A DNA stretch of 64,000 nt from Plotosus lineatus. Its lineage: Eukaryota; Chordata; Actinopteri; Siluriformes; Plotosidae. Below are positions 49,701 to 58,750 of the stretch, piece after piece (position 1 is the stretch's first letter; every line of letters starts with the position of its first letter). The translations under genes were made by a program, and so were the position numbers. Location: assembly GCA_024760905.1 (NCBI GenBank), contig CM045731.1, positions 52,321,001 to 52,385,000 on the forward strand, written 5' to 3'. The notes beneath the pieces are model-generated. The model worked only from the letters and a program-made list of their open reading frames with translations, was not told where the DNA came from and ran no database searches.

Positions 49701-52700
49701 GTGAATGCAGCACCTGTAGCCCAGTCCACTGCTTCCACAGGTCCCCCAAGGTCTGGAATCGGCCCTTCTCCACAATCTTCCTCAGGGCCTGGTTACCTGT
49801 TCTGGTTGTGCAGCGTTTTCTGCCACACTCCTTCCCACAGACGTCCCACTGAGGTGCCGTGATACAGCACTCTGGGAACAGCCTATTCGCTCAGAGATTT
49901 CTTTCTGTGTCTCACCCTCTTGCTTGAGGGTGTCAATGATGGCCTTCTGGACAGCAGTCAGGTCGGCAGTCTTACCCATGATTGCGGTTTTGAGTAATGA
50001 ACCAGGCTGGGAGTTTTTAAAAGCCTCAGGAATCTTTTGCAGGCGTTTAGAGTTAATTGGTTGATTCAGATGATTAGGTTAATAGCTCGTTTAGACTACC
50101 TGAACATGATATGCTAATTTTTTGAGATAAGAATTTTGGGTTTTCATGAGCTGTATGCCAAAATCATCAGTATTAAAACAATAAAAGACCTGAAATGTTT
50201 CAGTCGGTGTGCATTGAATCTAAAATATATGAAAGTTTAATTTTTATTAGTGCATTACAGAAAATAATGAACTTGATCACAATATGCTAATTTTTTGAGA
50301 AGGACTAGTATTGTATCTAAAATTTTTCTTTCAATAAAATAAAAAAAAAATACAAAAACATTGCTGGCAATTTATGAAAACTTTTGTCAGGCTTAAATAT
50401 TTAAAACACTTTCCTGTTTTTGCTTCACTTTTCATTAGTTTTCATCCCTTTATCTTGTTGAATGGATTTGTTCAGTCAGTCAGTCAGTCATGTAATAACT
50501 GGTTCCCATTTTAGATCTGTGTTGGGGGATCGGGTGATATTTCTTGAACCCTGCTACTCAACTGCAGTGACTTCTCCTTGCATTGAACATTGTACATTAC
50601 TGAGTGAACAATACACCTCGGGAAAAATAAAGATTATGGGATTTATTTCTAATGGAAAGTGTTTTGGTTGGTGTTAGTAAATATGTTATTACCAATATTA
50701 CAATACGTTATATTAACAGAAGATTATTACTTCCACACATGTTCTGGTTATGTGGATCACCATTCTTCTCTGTGAGTGCTGTAACGTGATGTGTTTGATA
50801 TTGTCCCCTCACAGTGTTATTCTGGAGAGTGACCCCCAGCAGGTTGTACACAGAGTGGCCCTGAGGGTAAGGGTATTTATAATCTAAATCTTTACACTGG
50901 CACACATTCTAACACTGTAGACTGGGTTCCTCTATACCAGGTGTGGCCAACCCGCGGCTTCCGAGCTGCATGTGGCTCTTTGCCTAGTTTCCTGCGGCTC
51001 TTATGTTCATATCGAAGTTTGTGGGTTTTTTTAATGTGCATATTTGCTTTGCTTGAGTTCAATATGGTATTATTGTCAAATGCTTATGTGTATGAGATGA
51101 AAATACTGCAAAGCTTCCCAGTATGGGCGACATCATTTCAGTGAACAATGTGTCAACTTTGCTCATAAAATGGCAGTAAAAATTCACGGCAAAATGAAAG
51201 TATGAATATGAACAAGGGACATTTTTAACAGTGCGAGAGTTTTTTTTTTTCTTGAATGTAATGGAAAACCATTCTGTCTTATGTCAGGCGTCATTGGCGC
51301 ATTTCAAAACTTCAAAAAATTTCAAAAGCAGATACAGTTTTTCCAAAACTTTACAAAGTGCTCAGAGACCATAACGTTGCATCGTATCAACTGGCTTGGA
51401 CCATTACACATGCCAAAACATCATACAATGAAGGAGAGTTCGTTATAAAATCCCTGTGACATTGTTGAAATCTTGTCTCCTGAAAACGACAAACTAAAAA
51501 CGCGTGGTATCGGACGTCCAACTGTCCCGCCACACTGTTGAACACAGAATCTTGGACATGAACACGACTATTGAATCACAGCTTCACTCTGACCTTCAAC
51601 GATGTATTTTATCATGTTGGTGTGTAAATTTTACAATAAATCTGGCTCTGCAGAGGTGTGTGTGTGAGTGTGAGAGAGAAAGGGATGCGTACCCGTGTGT
51701 ATGATGTGGCTCTTTGCGGTAACACAGTAAAAATTGTGGCTCTTGGTCTCTGACTAGTTGGCCACCCCTGCTCAATACATTCGCTCACTGTAGCACAGTC
51801 TCTAACTCTATATAGAGAATAATCGACCAAGAGCAGCAGCATGGCGTTTTGAATCCTGTGCTGATAAAGAATAGAATGAATGTAGTGGAGCTGAAGGATC
51901 CCTAACGCCATCACTCATTTTTATTTCTCTCTCCTCTTCCAGGGTGATGACGTGCCTCTGACCGAACAGACGGTCACTCAGGTAAAGACATTCTCTCTCT
52001 CTCTCACATTTTCTTTCTCTGTATGGAAAAGAGGTGAAGAAGCGTCTGCAGGCAGGTTGGAATGGTTGGAGAAAAGTGTCCGGTGTGATGTGTGATCATC
52101 ATATCTTATCCCCGTATGGGTAGTGTAGCAATTGGTCTCTTCTGGAGAAGATTAACCGGGACGCGGGAACGCTTGCTACTTGTCCCCAGAAACACGCTGG
52201 CGGCTTTGCGGCCTACTCTTTTTACGAAAGTCAGCAATGGTTCTTTTACATGCCTCTCACCATAGTCAGTGAGAGACATGGCCCACCTTTGATAACCCAG
52301 TTAGCTGCACTCGGGTTCATAGATCCACTAGACCACCACTGCCCCGTGATGTGTGATAGGACAGTATCGGCAAGAATGAAAGGAAAAGTGTACAAGACGG
52401 TGATGAGGCCAGCGATGTTGTATGGTTTAGAAACAGTGGCCCTGGGGAAAAGACAGGAGGCAGAGCTGGAGGTAGCAGAGATGAAAATGTTGAGGTTCTC
52501 TCTGGGAGTAACGAGGATGGATAGGATCAGGAATGAGCACATCAGAGGGACAGCACATGTAAGAGGTTTTGGAGACAAAGTCAGAGAGGCTAGATTGAGA
52601 TGGTTTGGACATGTACAGAGGAGGAATAGTGAGTATATTGGTAGTAGGATGCTGAGGTTGGAACTGCCAGGCAGAAGGCCTAGAGGAAGACCAAAGAGAA

Positions 52701-53102
52701 GATTTATGGATGTGAAGGAGGACATGAAGGTAGTTGGAGTAAGAGAAGAAGATGCAGAGGACAGGGTGAGATGAAGGCAGATGATTCGCTGTGGCGACCC
52801 CTGAAGGGAAAAGCCGAAAGGAGGAGACACTCGCTTGCTCCCTCTTTCCATGTTCCTCCCTCCCTCTCTCGTACTCTCCCACTCACTCAAGCACGCTCTC
52901 CTTCGCTCTCACTCGATCACTTTCTCACTCTCTTTTACCTGCTATCAATCTGACTCGCCTGCTGTCCTGTTTGCTCATTCAGTCTGTCTTGCTCTTTCTA
53001 TTTCTCTCGCCCATTCTCTCACCATCTCTCTCTCTCTCTCACACATTCACTTGCTCTCTCGCTCGATTACTGTCTTGTTTGCTGACTCTCTCTCCCTCAC
53101 TG

Positions 53103-53144
<42 letters not shown>

Positions 53145-54711
53145 TTGCTCTGGCATTCCCAGGCCATCCATTTCACTCCCTCAGTTCCTGTCTGGCTCGC
53201 TCCCTCACTATCTCTCCATCTTGCCCTGTTTGTGCTCTCACTCACTCTCCCTCTTTCTCTTGTCTCATTGTAACCAAGACTAAGTGATGTTTGCTGTGGC
53301 TCTGAACTTCTCCACGTGTGCCATTTATAACCTCAGTCTGCGGTGGTCCGTTTCGGAGCGCTGAGGTTTCAGAGCGTGCAGGCTCCTCCCATTTCTGCCA
53401 CATGTAAAGCATGATGGCTAATTATTGGCGGCTGTCTGGCAGCGGCGGCTTCCCGTCGCCTGATTCATGGTCTCATTTAAGAGGCCCGTGACAGACCGCC
53501 TGCATCCCTCACGCGCCGCCTGATTAATGCCGCTCCCCACCCTTTTGCTTTATGGTTACGCTGCGCCTCGACTTTCCTCAAATTAAAGTGATGAATTAAT
53601 TCCCAGATATTTCCCCGCGCGCGCATTACTCAGGCGTCAGGCTTCACTCCGGTCCTCGGTGGGCGTGTGGAAGACGCCGCGTGCTTTCGCGAGCACGGAC
53701 CGCACGGCCTTTGTGTTTAATGGGAGCGCGACCGTGAGCAAGCGCCGAGCGCGCCGGGTTTTGGTCACACGTGACATTAGCAGGGGTTAACGGGACACGT
53801 GGAGACGTGACGCGGTCAATACGAACGAGCGCTTTAATAGCACGTGACTGGATCAGTGGCCTGAAGAACCGGTGAGTAATTCGGTAATAAGTCTGCGGTC
53901 CTGAGGAGCGCCTGGCCGCGCCGGGGTTATTGGTGACGGTGGAACGCACTTCTCACAATAATGATGATTTACTGATCGAAATCTCTGACTCTCCACTTAC
54001 AAAACAGAGGCTCGAGTTAGACTGCGGATAATATGGAGATTATTATTGGATGGAGTGGAAACCCGGCAGTTTTGAGCTTCCTCGCGAATTCAGAAATCGG
54101 AAGAATAATCAACCAGAGCTCGAGGTCTCACTCAGAAAGAACGTAAAGTGGCGCAGAACGAGCAGATCAGCCTATCAGAACACCGCTGACTTATGAACTC
54201 AGGCTCCCCGAAAGCCCCGCCCCTTTCCTTTCCTTTCCCTGTTCTATTGGAGCGTTCAAGTTGAAGTGCTGTTTCAGTTTGAGGGATAAATGTTTGCATT
54301 TCTTTCTCTGCACGACGTCATTAAGCGCTGTTAGCCAAGTGAACACTAACTACACACACACACACACACACACACGTGGGGACACACAAGTAGCTACAGA
54401 CATACAGTACATGCGCACACGTACAGATATACACAGTGATGAACATGTATATGAACATGCACGTGTGTACACCCATACATATCTATACTAGTGTGAACAG
54501 GTTCGCAACATCAGTCACGTGTGTGTGTGTGTGTGAGAGAGAGAGAGATTTTATGTATACCTGTTTTTTTTTTTTGTTTTTTTTTAAGTTTTTCCTGGTC
54601 ATTGATGATTTTTTTTAATAGTTGTATTTATTTATTTGTAATAATTTGAGTTTCCTCCTCCAGGTGCTGCAGTCGGCCAAAGAGCAAATCAAATGGTCTC
54701 TCCTCCGGTAG
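36145..54711 (+). CDS. copz1: Coatomer subunit zeta-1
   Basis: Join of 36145-36162, 39843-39911, 43860-43941, 44038-44129, 44206-44261, 44374-44451, 50815-50866, 51943-51981 and 54664-54711; 534 bases, 177 residues, all introns GT-AG. Zeta-COP is the small longin-fold subunit of the F-subcomplex of the COPI coat that carries Golgi-to-ER retrograde cargo. The protein starts [20 protein letters not shown], carries [19 protein letters not shown], then [20 protein letters not shown] and [20 protein letters not shown], and ends [12 protein letters not shown], with the length of human COPZ1. The lack of the N-terminal extension of COPZ2 and the synteny support zeta-1. Introns are inflated by transposons; exons 3-6 sit within 600 bases. 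Confidence 0.98.
36690..37030 (-). repeat. Family-2 SINE-type repeat in copz1 intron 1
   Basis: 'ctgaagcctatctcagcc', 'gcaatctggaacagcc', 'aggactcggacccaagac' in order, head near 37025 (CTACACCGTGCCACC). Confidence 0.75.
37100..39510 (+). mobile_element. Second LINE family, degenerate copy in copz1 intron 1
   Basis: Plus-strand frames in order: endonuclease end ([23 protein letters not shown]), RT ([57 protein letters not shown]) and C-terminal part ([50 protein letters not shown]). Many frameshifts. It ends in a (GAT)n tract at 39478-39497. It differs from the RTE-like copies; I do not assign a clade. Confidence 0.82.
39843..39911 (+). CDS. copz1: copz1 exon 2
   Basis: 23 codons, [20 protein letters not shown] and YAK, phase 0 at both ends, donor GTGAGA. 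Confidence 0.96.
40300..40452 (+). mobile_element. RTE-tailed SINE (family 1), 3' part
   Basis: Begins TATAGCCGTCAGCGTGTTTC and ends AAAGCTGAAAGGAAAAGGAG. Head absent. Confidence 0.75.
40602..41550. mobile_element. Composite inverted-repeat DNA element with pogo-like core
   Basis: Roughly 200-base arms are inverted repeats. The outer part starts CAACCCGGATTCCAAAAAAA and its mirror ends TTTTTGGAATCCGG. The inner part starts CCCATGCCTCGGTTTTACGG and its mirror ends CCGTAAAACCAAGGCATGAG, a pogo/Tigger-style terminus. It is either one element with long arms or a pogo-like element inserted at the centre of a palindromic MITE. Confidence 0.75.
40919..41288 (+). pseudogene. Truncated pogo/Tigger-like transposase, DNA-binding part
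   Basis: Frames give [15 protein letters not shown], a stop, then [20 protein letters not shown] and [20 protein letters not shown]. This is the CENP-B-type N-terminal helix-turn-helix followed by the start of the second HTH. A frameshift and a TGA break it, and the DDE domain is deleted. Confidence 0.75.
41752..41860 (-). repeat. Family-2 tail fragment
   Basis: 'ttctgaaccactcaatcct', 'ggggaggctggtgcccatct' and 'ggacagctcaccaggccat'. Confidence 0.65.
42600..42868 (+). mobile_element. RTE-tailed SINE (family 1), head missing
   Basis: Starts CCCCCAGTGCACCTAACTGG, body 'gtgagaggcatgtaaaag', tail 'tgattcgctgtggcgactcc' to 'gccgaaaggaag'. Confidence 0.8.
43235..43450 (-). repeat. Family-3 SINE-like repeat
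   Basis: 'ttgcctctgcatttaaccc', 'gagagcagttgggggttagg' and 'tagccatgaaagtggagg' read as a minus-strand copy of the 4382 family. Confidence 0.65.
43860..43941 (+). CDS. copz1: copz1 exon 3
   Basis: 82 bases, [20 protein letters not shown] and NKTHRTD, phase 0 to 1. Acceptor after a long T/ATT tract. Confidence 0.97.
44038..44129 (+). CDS. copz1: copz1 exon 4
   Basis: 92 bases, (S)[18 protein letters not shown] then [12 protein letters not shown], phase 1 to 0. Confidence 0.97.
44206..44261 (+). CDS. copz1: copz1 exon 5
   Basis: 56 bases, [18 protein letters not shown], phase 0 to 2. Confidence 0.97.
44374..44451 (+). CDS. copz1: copz1 exon 6
   Basis: 78 bases, (R)[17 protein letters not shown] and AVDEIVDG, phase 2 to 2, donor GTACGT. 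Confidence 0.97.
44630..44800. repeat. SINE-like fragment
   Basis: 'ccatgggagctaattggccg' and 'cagccaatcacagttttctg' recur in changed form at 32800-32960. Confidence 0.5.
45246..46025. mobile_element. Foldback-like element with LINE endonuclease fragment
   Basis: Ends are inverted: 'ttggagtgacgtcttgcag ... aagatggcg ... acgtcgcgg' versus 'ccgcgacgtcg ... cgccatct ... gacgtcactcga', about 130-base arms with a central part reading [20 protein letters not shown], an endonuclease-like phrase of L1/Tx1-type LINEs. A related unit is at 46770-47440. Confidence 0.6.
46372..46590 (+). mobile_element. tRNA-derived SINE inside the Tigger-like element
   Basis: GATTTAGCTCAGTTGGTAGA is a clear A box and GGAGTTTGAATCTGG a B-box relic. 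Acceptor and anticodon stems do not pair, so it is not a functional tRNA gene. The Tigger-like sequence continues after it with 'ctcaaccaatcagg'. Confidence 0.7.
46770..47440. mobile_element. LINE 5' fragments in opposite orientations
   Basis: 46770-47130 (+) matches the left half of 45246-46025 ('gggcgacgtcgcgg', 'taagcccaggtggag', 'acaagatggacaagcttcat'). 47320-47440 (-) carries the [20 protein letters not shown] frame of the same element, so the pair is palindromic. Confidence 0.55.
47441..48381. other. copz1 intron 6 stretch, unidentified
   Basis: GC-richer than its surroundings with several open frames on both strands; none recognised. It may be part of another retroelement, since LINE and DNA elements abut on both sides. 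Confidence 0.4.
48382..49535 (-). mobile_element. RTE-like LINE copy C, 5' endonuclease fragment
   Basis: Minus strand: [37 protein letters not shown] and [17 protein letters not shown] in a frame at 48649-49329, then a shifted continuation ([20 protein letters not shown]) to about 48382. RT part missing. The 5' end at 49535 abuts a Tc1 fragment. Confidence 0.85.
49537..50311 (-). mobile_element. Tc1-like transposon, 5' half
   Basis: The transposase frame begins [20 protein letters not shown] at 49979, followed by the HTH phrase [15 protein letters not shown], then after frameshifts [20 protein letters not shown] and SDESKF (first catalytic Asp). The terminal inverted repeat 'tgctaattttttgagaagga' ends at 50311. 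It is cut before the second Asp, at the LINE junction. Closely related to 56785-58294. Confidence 0.85.
50815..50866 (+). CDS. copz1: copz1 exon 7
   Basis: 52 bases, (G)[17 protein letters not shown], phase 2 to 0. It follows a 6.4-kb intron filled by transposons. Confidence 0.97.
50938..51770 (+). mobile_element. hAT transposon relic, 833 bp
   Basis: Ends CAGGTGTGGCCAAC and, reverse complemented, CAGGGGTGGCCAAC. The 8-base flanks CTCTATAC (50930-50937) and CTCAATAC (51771-51778) differ by one base. Plus-strand frames [20 protein letters not shown] and [16 protein letters not shown] recall the N-terminal part of ZBED/SCAND3-type hAT transposases. The catalytic part is absent. Confidence 0.85.
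51943..51981 (+). CDS. copz1: copz1 exon 8
   Basis: 13 codons [13 protein letters not shown], phase 0 at both ends. Confidence 0.96.
52020..52830 (+). mobile_element. RTE-like LINE copy D, 3' end
   Basis: 'aaaagaggtgaagaagcg' through [39 protein letters not shown] and [12 protein letters not shown] to 'gccgaaaggagg'. Heavily 5'-truncated and interrupted by a SINE at 52097-52345. Confidence 0.85.
52097..52345 (-). mobile_element. RTE-tailed SINE fragment inserted in LINE copy D
   Basis: Flanked by a perfect 12-base duplication GTGATGTGTGAT (52085-52096 and 52346-52357). From about 52190 it reads as a minus-strand family-1 SINE with the head near 52340; the normal tail is replaced by 90 unrelated bases. 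Confidence 0.82.
52840..53155. repeat. (CT)n-rich pyrimidine tract
   Basis: Long stretch of CTCTC/ACTC with a pure CT run at 53104-53141. It lies in copz1 intron 8 after the LINE copy. Confidence 0.9.
53330..53945. promoter_or_regulatory. CpG island in the last intron of copz1
   Basis: About 60 CpG dinucleotides in 600 bases by hand count, unlike the CpG-poor surroundings. Three CACGTG E-boxes lie at 53768, 53796 and 53841 with TGACGCGG next to them, plus TAATTA/GATTAATG homeodomain-type sites near 53418-53605 and a strong donor-like CCGGTGAGT at 53870. Candidate alternative promoter or enhancer. No known repeat is recognised in it. Confidence 0.6.
54664..54711 (+). CDS. copz1: copz1 exon 9, terminal coding
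   Basis: [15 protein letters not shown] and TAG (54709-54711), phase 0, acceptor CTCCAG. Confidence 0.97.
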   Translation: MLQSAKEQIKWSLLR

Positions 54712-55003
54712 ATGTCTCGCTCCTTCTCATCCACCCAGACTCCAGTGTGTTCATCACTCCTCTCATCACTGTTGCCTTTTCCCTTTTACTTATTTTTCCC
54801 CTCTGAGGTTTTCTGTGCACTGGTCCTGTCAGTTCTCTAAACGAAAAGAAAACGCCTCACTTGTTTTAAAAGAGGACTGAACGACTGACGGTGCGATAGA
54901 GTTTTATTCCATTGGTTCAGTTGTGAGGACTTTTGCAAACTGATGCAGACGCAGCATGCATGTCCATCAATTCAACCGTCTCAATTCCTTCCCAAGGCTT
55001 TTT

Positions 55004-55005
<2 letters not shown>

Positions 55006-55062
<57 letters not shown>
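55006..55062. repeat. (TG)n-(AG)n microsatellite in the copz1 3'UTR
   Basis: TG tract running into AG tract. Confidence 0.92.
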
Positions 55063-55165
55063 TACCACAAGACTGTACTGTATAAACAAATGTCAGTGTA
55101 AACAGTGTAAGTACATTCCACCAATTAAAACCTTTCCACTTTTTCCATGTCCATGTTACGATTGA

Positions 55166-55171
55166 AATAAA
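55166..55171 (+). terminator. Poly(A) signal AATAAA of copz1
   Basis: First canonical hexamer after the stop (ATTGAAATAAAAAC), about 455 bases downstream. Confidence 0.7.
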
Positions 55172-55199
55172 AACAATTGAATATCAGGACTCGCTTGTT

Positions 55200-55850
55200 C
55201 AGCTGAATTTATTTTTTCATTAATTTATTTGCTAACCGTTTAATCCAAATTAGAGTCGCGGGCAGGCTGGCACCCATCCCAGCCGACTCCGGGCGAGGGC
55301 AGAGGGCATCGCAGGGCAGAAACACACTGATGGCTTTGCAGCTTACTGATGTCGAAAGTCAGCAATGGTTCTTTTACATGCTTCACACCATAAACAGTGA
55401 GAGACATGGCCGGCCTTTGATAACACAGTAGGCTGCACTGGTGGGGGGGACAGTGGCAACCTTGTGGAGAGTGGGACTCGAACTCCCAACCTTTTGAGTT
55501 GAATCAGTGATCCAGCACCTTATACCACTAGGCCACCACTGCTTACACCTATTAAGGTCACAGGTAGGCTGGAACCCATCTCAGCTGACACTGAGCGAAG
55601 GCAGGGTACACCCTGAATAGCTCACTGGACCATTTTGAGGCAACACCCAACCACTCACACTCGTGCATGGGGACACTTTGGAACAGCCAGTTATTGTAAG
55701 CTGCATGTCTTTGGGCTGAAGGAGGAAACCTGGACTAAGTACATTAGAGAACATGCAAACTCCTGGCCTAGAAACGCATGAGTCTGTGAATGGAACCTAT
55801 GACCTTTCTGTGAGGTCAGTGTTCTAAACACTATGCAACTGTGCTGCCAA
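55200..55850 (-). repeat. Family-2 repeats with a family-1 SINE between
   Basis: Family-2 tail at 55230-55312, then a minus-strand family-1 SINE at 55312-55543 (body 'gcaatggttcttttacatg', head 'ccactaggccaccactgc'), then a further family-2 copy to 55850. The junction at 55312 (GCAGGGCAGAAACACACTG) is the same as at 23054. Confidence 0.7.
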
Positions 55851-55861
55851 AATATCCTTTT

Positions 55862-55896
<35 letters not shown>

Positions 55897-56194
55897 ATGA
55901 GTCTAGTCCTGAATTCTTGCTCGAAACAGGAAAAAAAAAAAAAAAAAAACGCCATAAAAGCACAACAGCTGGCTAAGAGCGCCATCTGCTGGTGAAAAGT
56001 CAGAGACACAACTTGTTTCACTAGTTTTATTTCCATCCTGCTGACGAAAATACTAAAGGAGTTGCAAACAATAAAACTTTATATCATTTACATACATCTG
56101 TGGTTTGAGTAGATATGATCAGAAATTCAATATTAGTTATATTTAACACGTTTCAAGTTTTTAATTTACTTGTGTTAAAAGTTCAGTGGTACGG

Positions 56195-56740
56195 TAATGT
56201 GGTAGTGATGAGCATATCCACTTCACACCAAGAAGGTCATTGGTTCGAGTCTCGGGCTCGGCCAGGGCGGTTTGTTTATATCTCCATTTTCTTGTGGGTT
56301 TCCTCTGGTTCCCACCAACAATCCAAAGACACGCACAGTAGGCTAATTGGCTGATTGCCCCTCGGTGTGGATGGTTGTGTGTTTGTGTACTTTAAAAATT
56401 AGTAAAAGGATTATTATATTTAATAATTTCAAAAAGTGCATGTACATTTACAATTTTAGGAAATTAATAATAGTAATAATAACAACAACACGCTTAAGTA
56501 ACATGATTTAAAAGTCTTGGATGTCGCTGGCGCAGCTCTGGGCAAAGGTGGGGTACACCCTGAACACCAGGCCAAAACGACCACGCTCACACCAAGGAAC
56601 AATAAATTCGCGTTCTGTGCATGTTTTTGGATCATGGAAAGAAATCCACACGTACATGTGGAGAACATGTAACACATCACACAGACACCCCTTCACTGAG
56701 CCTGGGAATCGAACCCTCGACTTTCTTGCTGTAACGTGTA
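56195..56740. repeat. Two family-2 SINE-type copies
   Basis: 56195-56390 (+) with 'accaagaaggtcattggttc'; 56515-56740 (-) with 'gtacaccctgaacaccagg' and 'gggaatcgaaccctcgac'. Confidence 0.65.
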
Positions 56741-56749
56741 ATGTGTGTG

Positions 56750-56784
<35 letters not shown>

Positions 56785-56785
<1 letters not shown>

Positions 56786-58294
56786 GTCCTTCTCAAAAAA
56801 TTAGCATATTGTGATAAAGTTCATTATTATCTGTAATGTACTGATAAACATTAGACTTTCATACATTTTAGATTCATTACACACAACTGAAGTAGTTCAA
56901 GCCTTTTATTGTTTTAATATTGATAATTTTGGCAAAAATGTAAAGAAAAACCAATAAAAAAATGTTTTTAATACAAAAAAGTCAACCTTCAAATAATTAT
57001 GTTCAGTTCTGCACTCAATACTTGGTCGGGAATCCTTTTGCAGAAATGACTGCTTCAGTGCGGCGTGGCATGGAGGCAATCAGCCTGTGGCACTGCTGAG
57101 GTGTTATGGAGGCCCAGGATGCTTCGATAGCGGCCTTAAGCTCATCCACAGTGTTGGGTCTGGTGTCTCTCAACTTTCTCTTCACAATATCCCACAGATT
57201 CTCTATGGGCTTCAGGACAGGAGAGTTGGCAGGCCAGTTGAGCACAGTAATACCATGGTCAGTAAACCATTTAGCAGTGGTTTTGGCACTGTGAGCAGGT
57301 GCCAGGTCGTGCTGAAAAATGAAATCTTCATCTCCATAAAGCTTTTCAGCAGATGGAAAGCATGAAGTGCTCCAAAATCTCCTGATAGCGAGCTGCATTG
57401 ACCCTGCCCTTGATAAAACACAGTGGACCAACACCAGCAGCTGACATGGCACCCCAGACCATCACTGACTGTGGGTACTTTACACTGGACTTCAGGCATT
57501 TTGGCATTTCCTTCTCCCCAGTCTTCCTCCAGACTCTGAAACCTTGATTTCTGAATGACATGCAAAATTTGCTTTCATCCGAAAAAAGTACTTTGGACCA
57601 CTGAGCAACAGTCCAGTGCTGCTTCTCTGTAGCCCAGGTCAGGCGCTTCTGCCGCTGTTTCTGGTTCAAAAGTGGCTTGAACTGGGAAATGCGGCACCTG
57701 TAGCCCAGTCCACTGCTTCCACAGGTTCCCCAAGGTCTGGAATCGGCCCTTCTCCACAATCTTCCTCAGGGTCCGGTCACCTCTTCTGGTTGTGCAGCGT
57801 TTTCTGCCACACTTTTTCCTTCCCACAGACGTCCCACTGAGGTGCCTTGATACAGCACTCTGGGAACAGCCTATTCACTCAGAGATTTCTTTCTGTGTCT
57901 TACCCTCTTGCTTGAGGGTGTCAATGATGGCCTTCTGGACAGCAGTCAGGTCGGCAGTCTTACACATGATTGCGGTTTTGAGTAATGAACCAGGCTGGGA
58001 GTTTTTAAAAGCCTCAGGAATCTTTTGCAGGTATTTAGAGTTAATTGGTTGATTGAGATGATTAGATTAATAGCTCGTTTAGACTACCTGAACATGATAT
58101 GCTAATTTTTTGAGATGGGAATTTTGGGTTTTCATGAGCTGTATGCCAAAATCATCAGTATTAAAACAATAAAAGACCTGAAATATTTCAGTTGGGTTGC
58201 AATGAATCTAAACTATATGAAAGTTCAATTATTATCAGTACATTACAGAAAATAATGAACTTTATCACAATATGCTAAGTTTTTGAGAAGGACT
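56785..58294 (-). mobile_element. Tc1-like transposon, nearly full length
   Basis: Inverted repeats AGTCCTTCTCAAAAA...TTAGCATATTGTGATAAAG at 56785 and its mirror ending at 58294; about 1.5 kb, typical for Tc1. A (TA)n tract precedes the left end, fitting TA target choice. Confidence 0.9.
57015..57967 (-). pseudogene. Tc1-like transposase, broken
   Basis: Frames in order: start codon at 57965-57967 with [64 protein letters not shown] (Asp 1), FIFQHDLAPAHSAK (Asp 2) and PIENLWDIVKRKLRDTRPN (Glu), ending GFPTKY and TGA. An in-frame stop after QKEISE and frameshifts near 57640 and 57360 prevent expression, though the DDE residues remain. Confidence 0.88.
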
Positions 58295-58299
58295 AGTAC

Positions 58300-58560
58300 A
58301 GTATATGCCGGAGTCGGAGTCCCCTGAGGCAGTACGTTCACTGGAAAGTTCTGGCAACTCCTGCAGCAGCACTGGAACCCAGTCGTATCGGCACTTTTCC
58401 CTTCCATTGGATCCTTCCGGTGGCGCTGAGAGAGGGGACTTGCTGCTTGGGAAACAGCCCGTCCTCCATACTTTCTACTCAGGCTCTGCTCACTGGTATC
58501 ACCAGCCCTGGCACCAGCCAGATCGCAGCTCCATAGTCCTTCGAGACTGACGGAGGCCTA
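58300..58560. other. GC-richer stretch, probable repeat fragment
   Basis: Contains 'actggtatcaccagccctgg' and an open frame of 81 codons with no recognised domain. Confidence 0.35.
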
Positions 58561-58571
58561 CTACTATATAT

Positions 58572-58750
58572 ACACCAGGGGTGTCAAACTCATGTCACAA
58601 GGGCCATGTGGCTGCAGGTTTTTGTTTCAAACAATCAGCAGCACACCTGACTTGGCTCATTTAATCAAATGATTTGAGACTTCAGGCAGTTGATTGCCTC
58701 TGTACAGAGCACAAAGACTGACCAATCAACTGCCTGAAGACTCAAATCAG
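58572..58750. repeat. Truncated hAT-type MITE
   Basis: Left end CAGGGGTGTCAAACTCATG is a common fish hAT terminus. The inner CTTCAGGCAGTTGATTG pairs perfectly with CAATCAACTGCCTGAAG 24 bases on. The right terminus is missing. Confidence 0.7.

Larger units (their letters stand above)
54712..55190 (+). other. copz1: copz1 3'UTR
   Basis: Continues from the stop to the poly(A) signal at 55166. It holds a (TG)n/(GA)n tract at 55006-55062. Confidence 0.7.

Noticed and set aside
50250..50270. 'agtgcattacaga', similar to a miR-148 core
   Set aside because: It belongs to the Tc1-like terminal repeat and also occurs at the end of the 56785 copy.
52835..53287. 150- and 160-codon Ser/Leu-rich frames
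   Set aside because: They arise from translating the CT-rich microsatellite tract.
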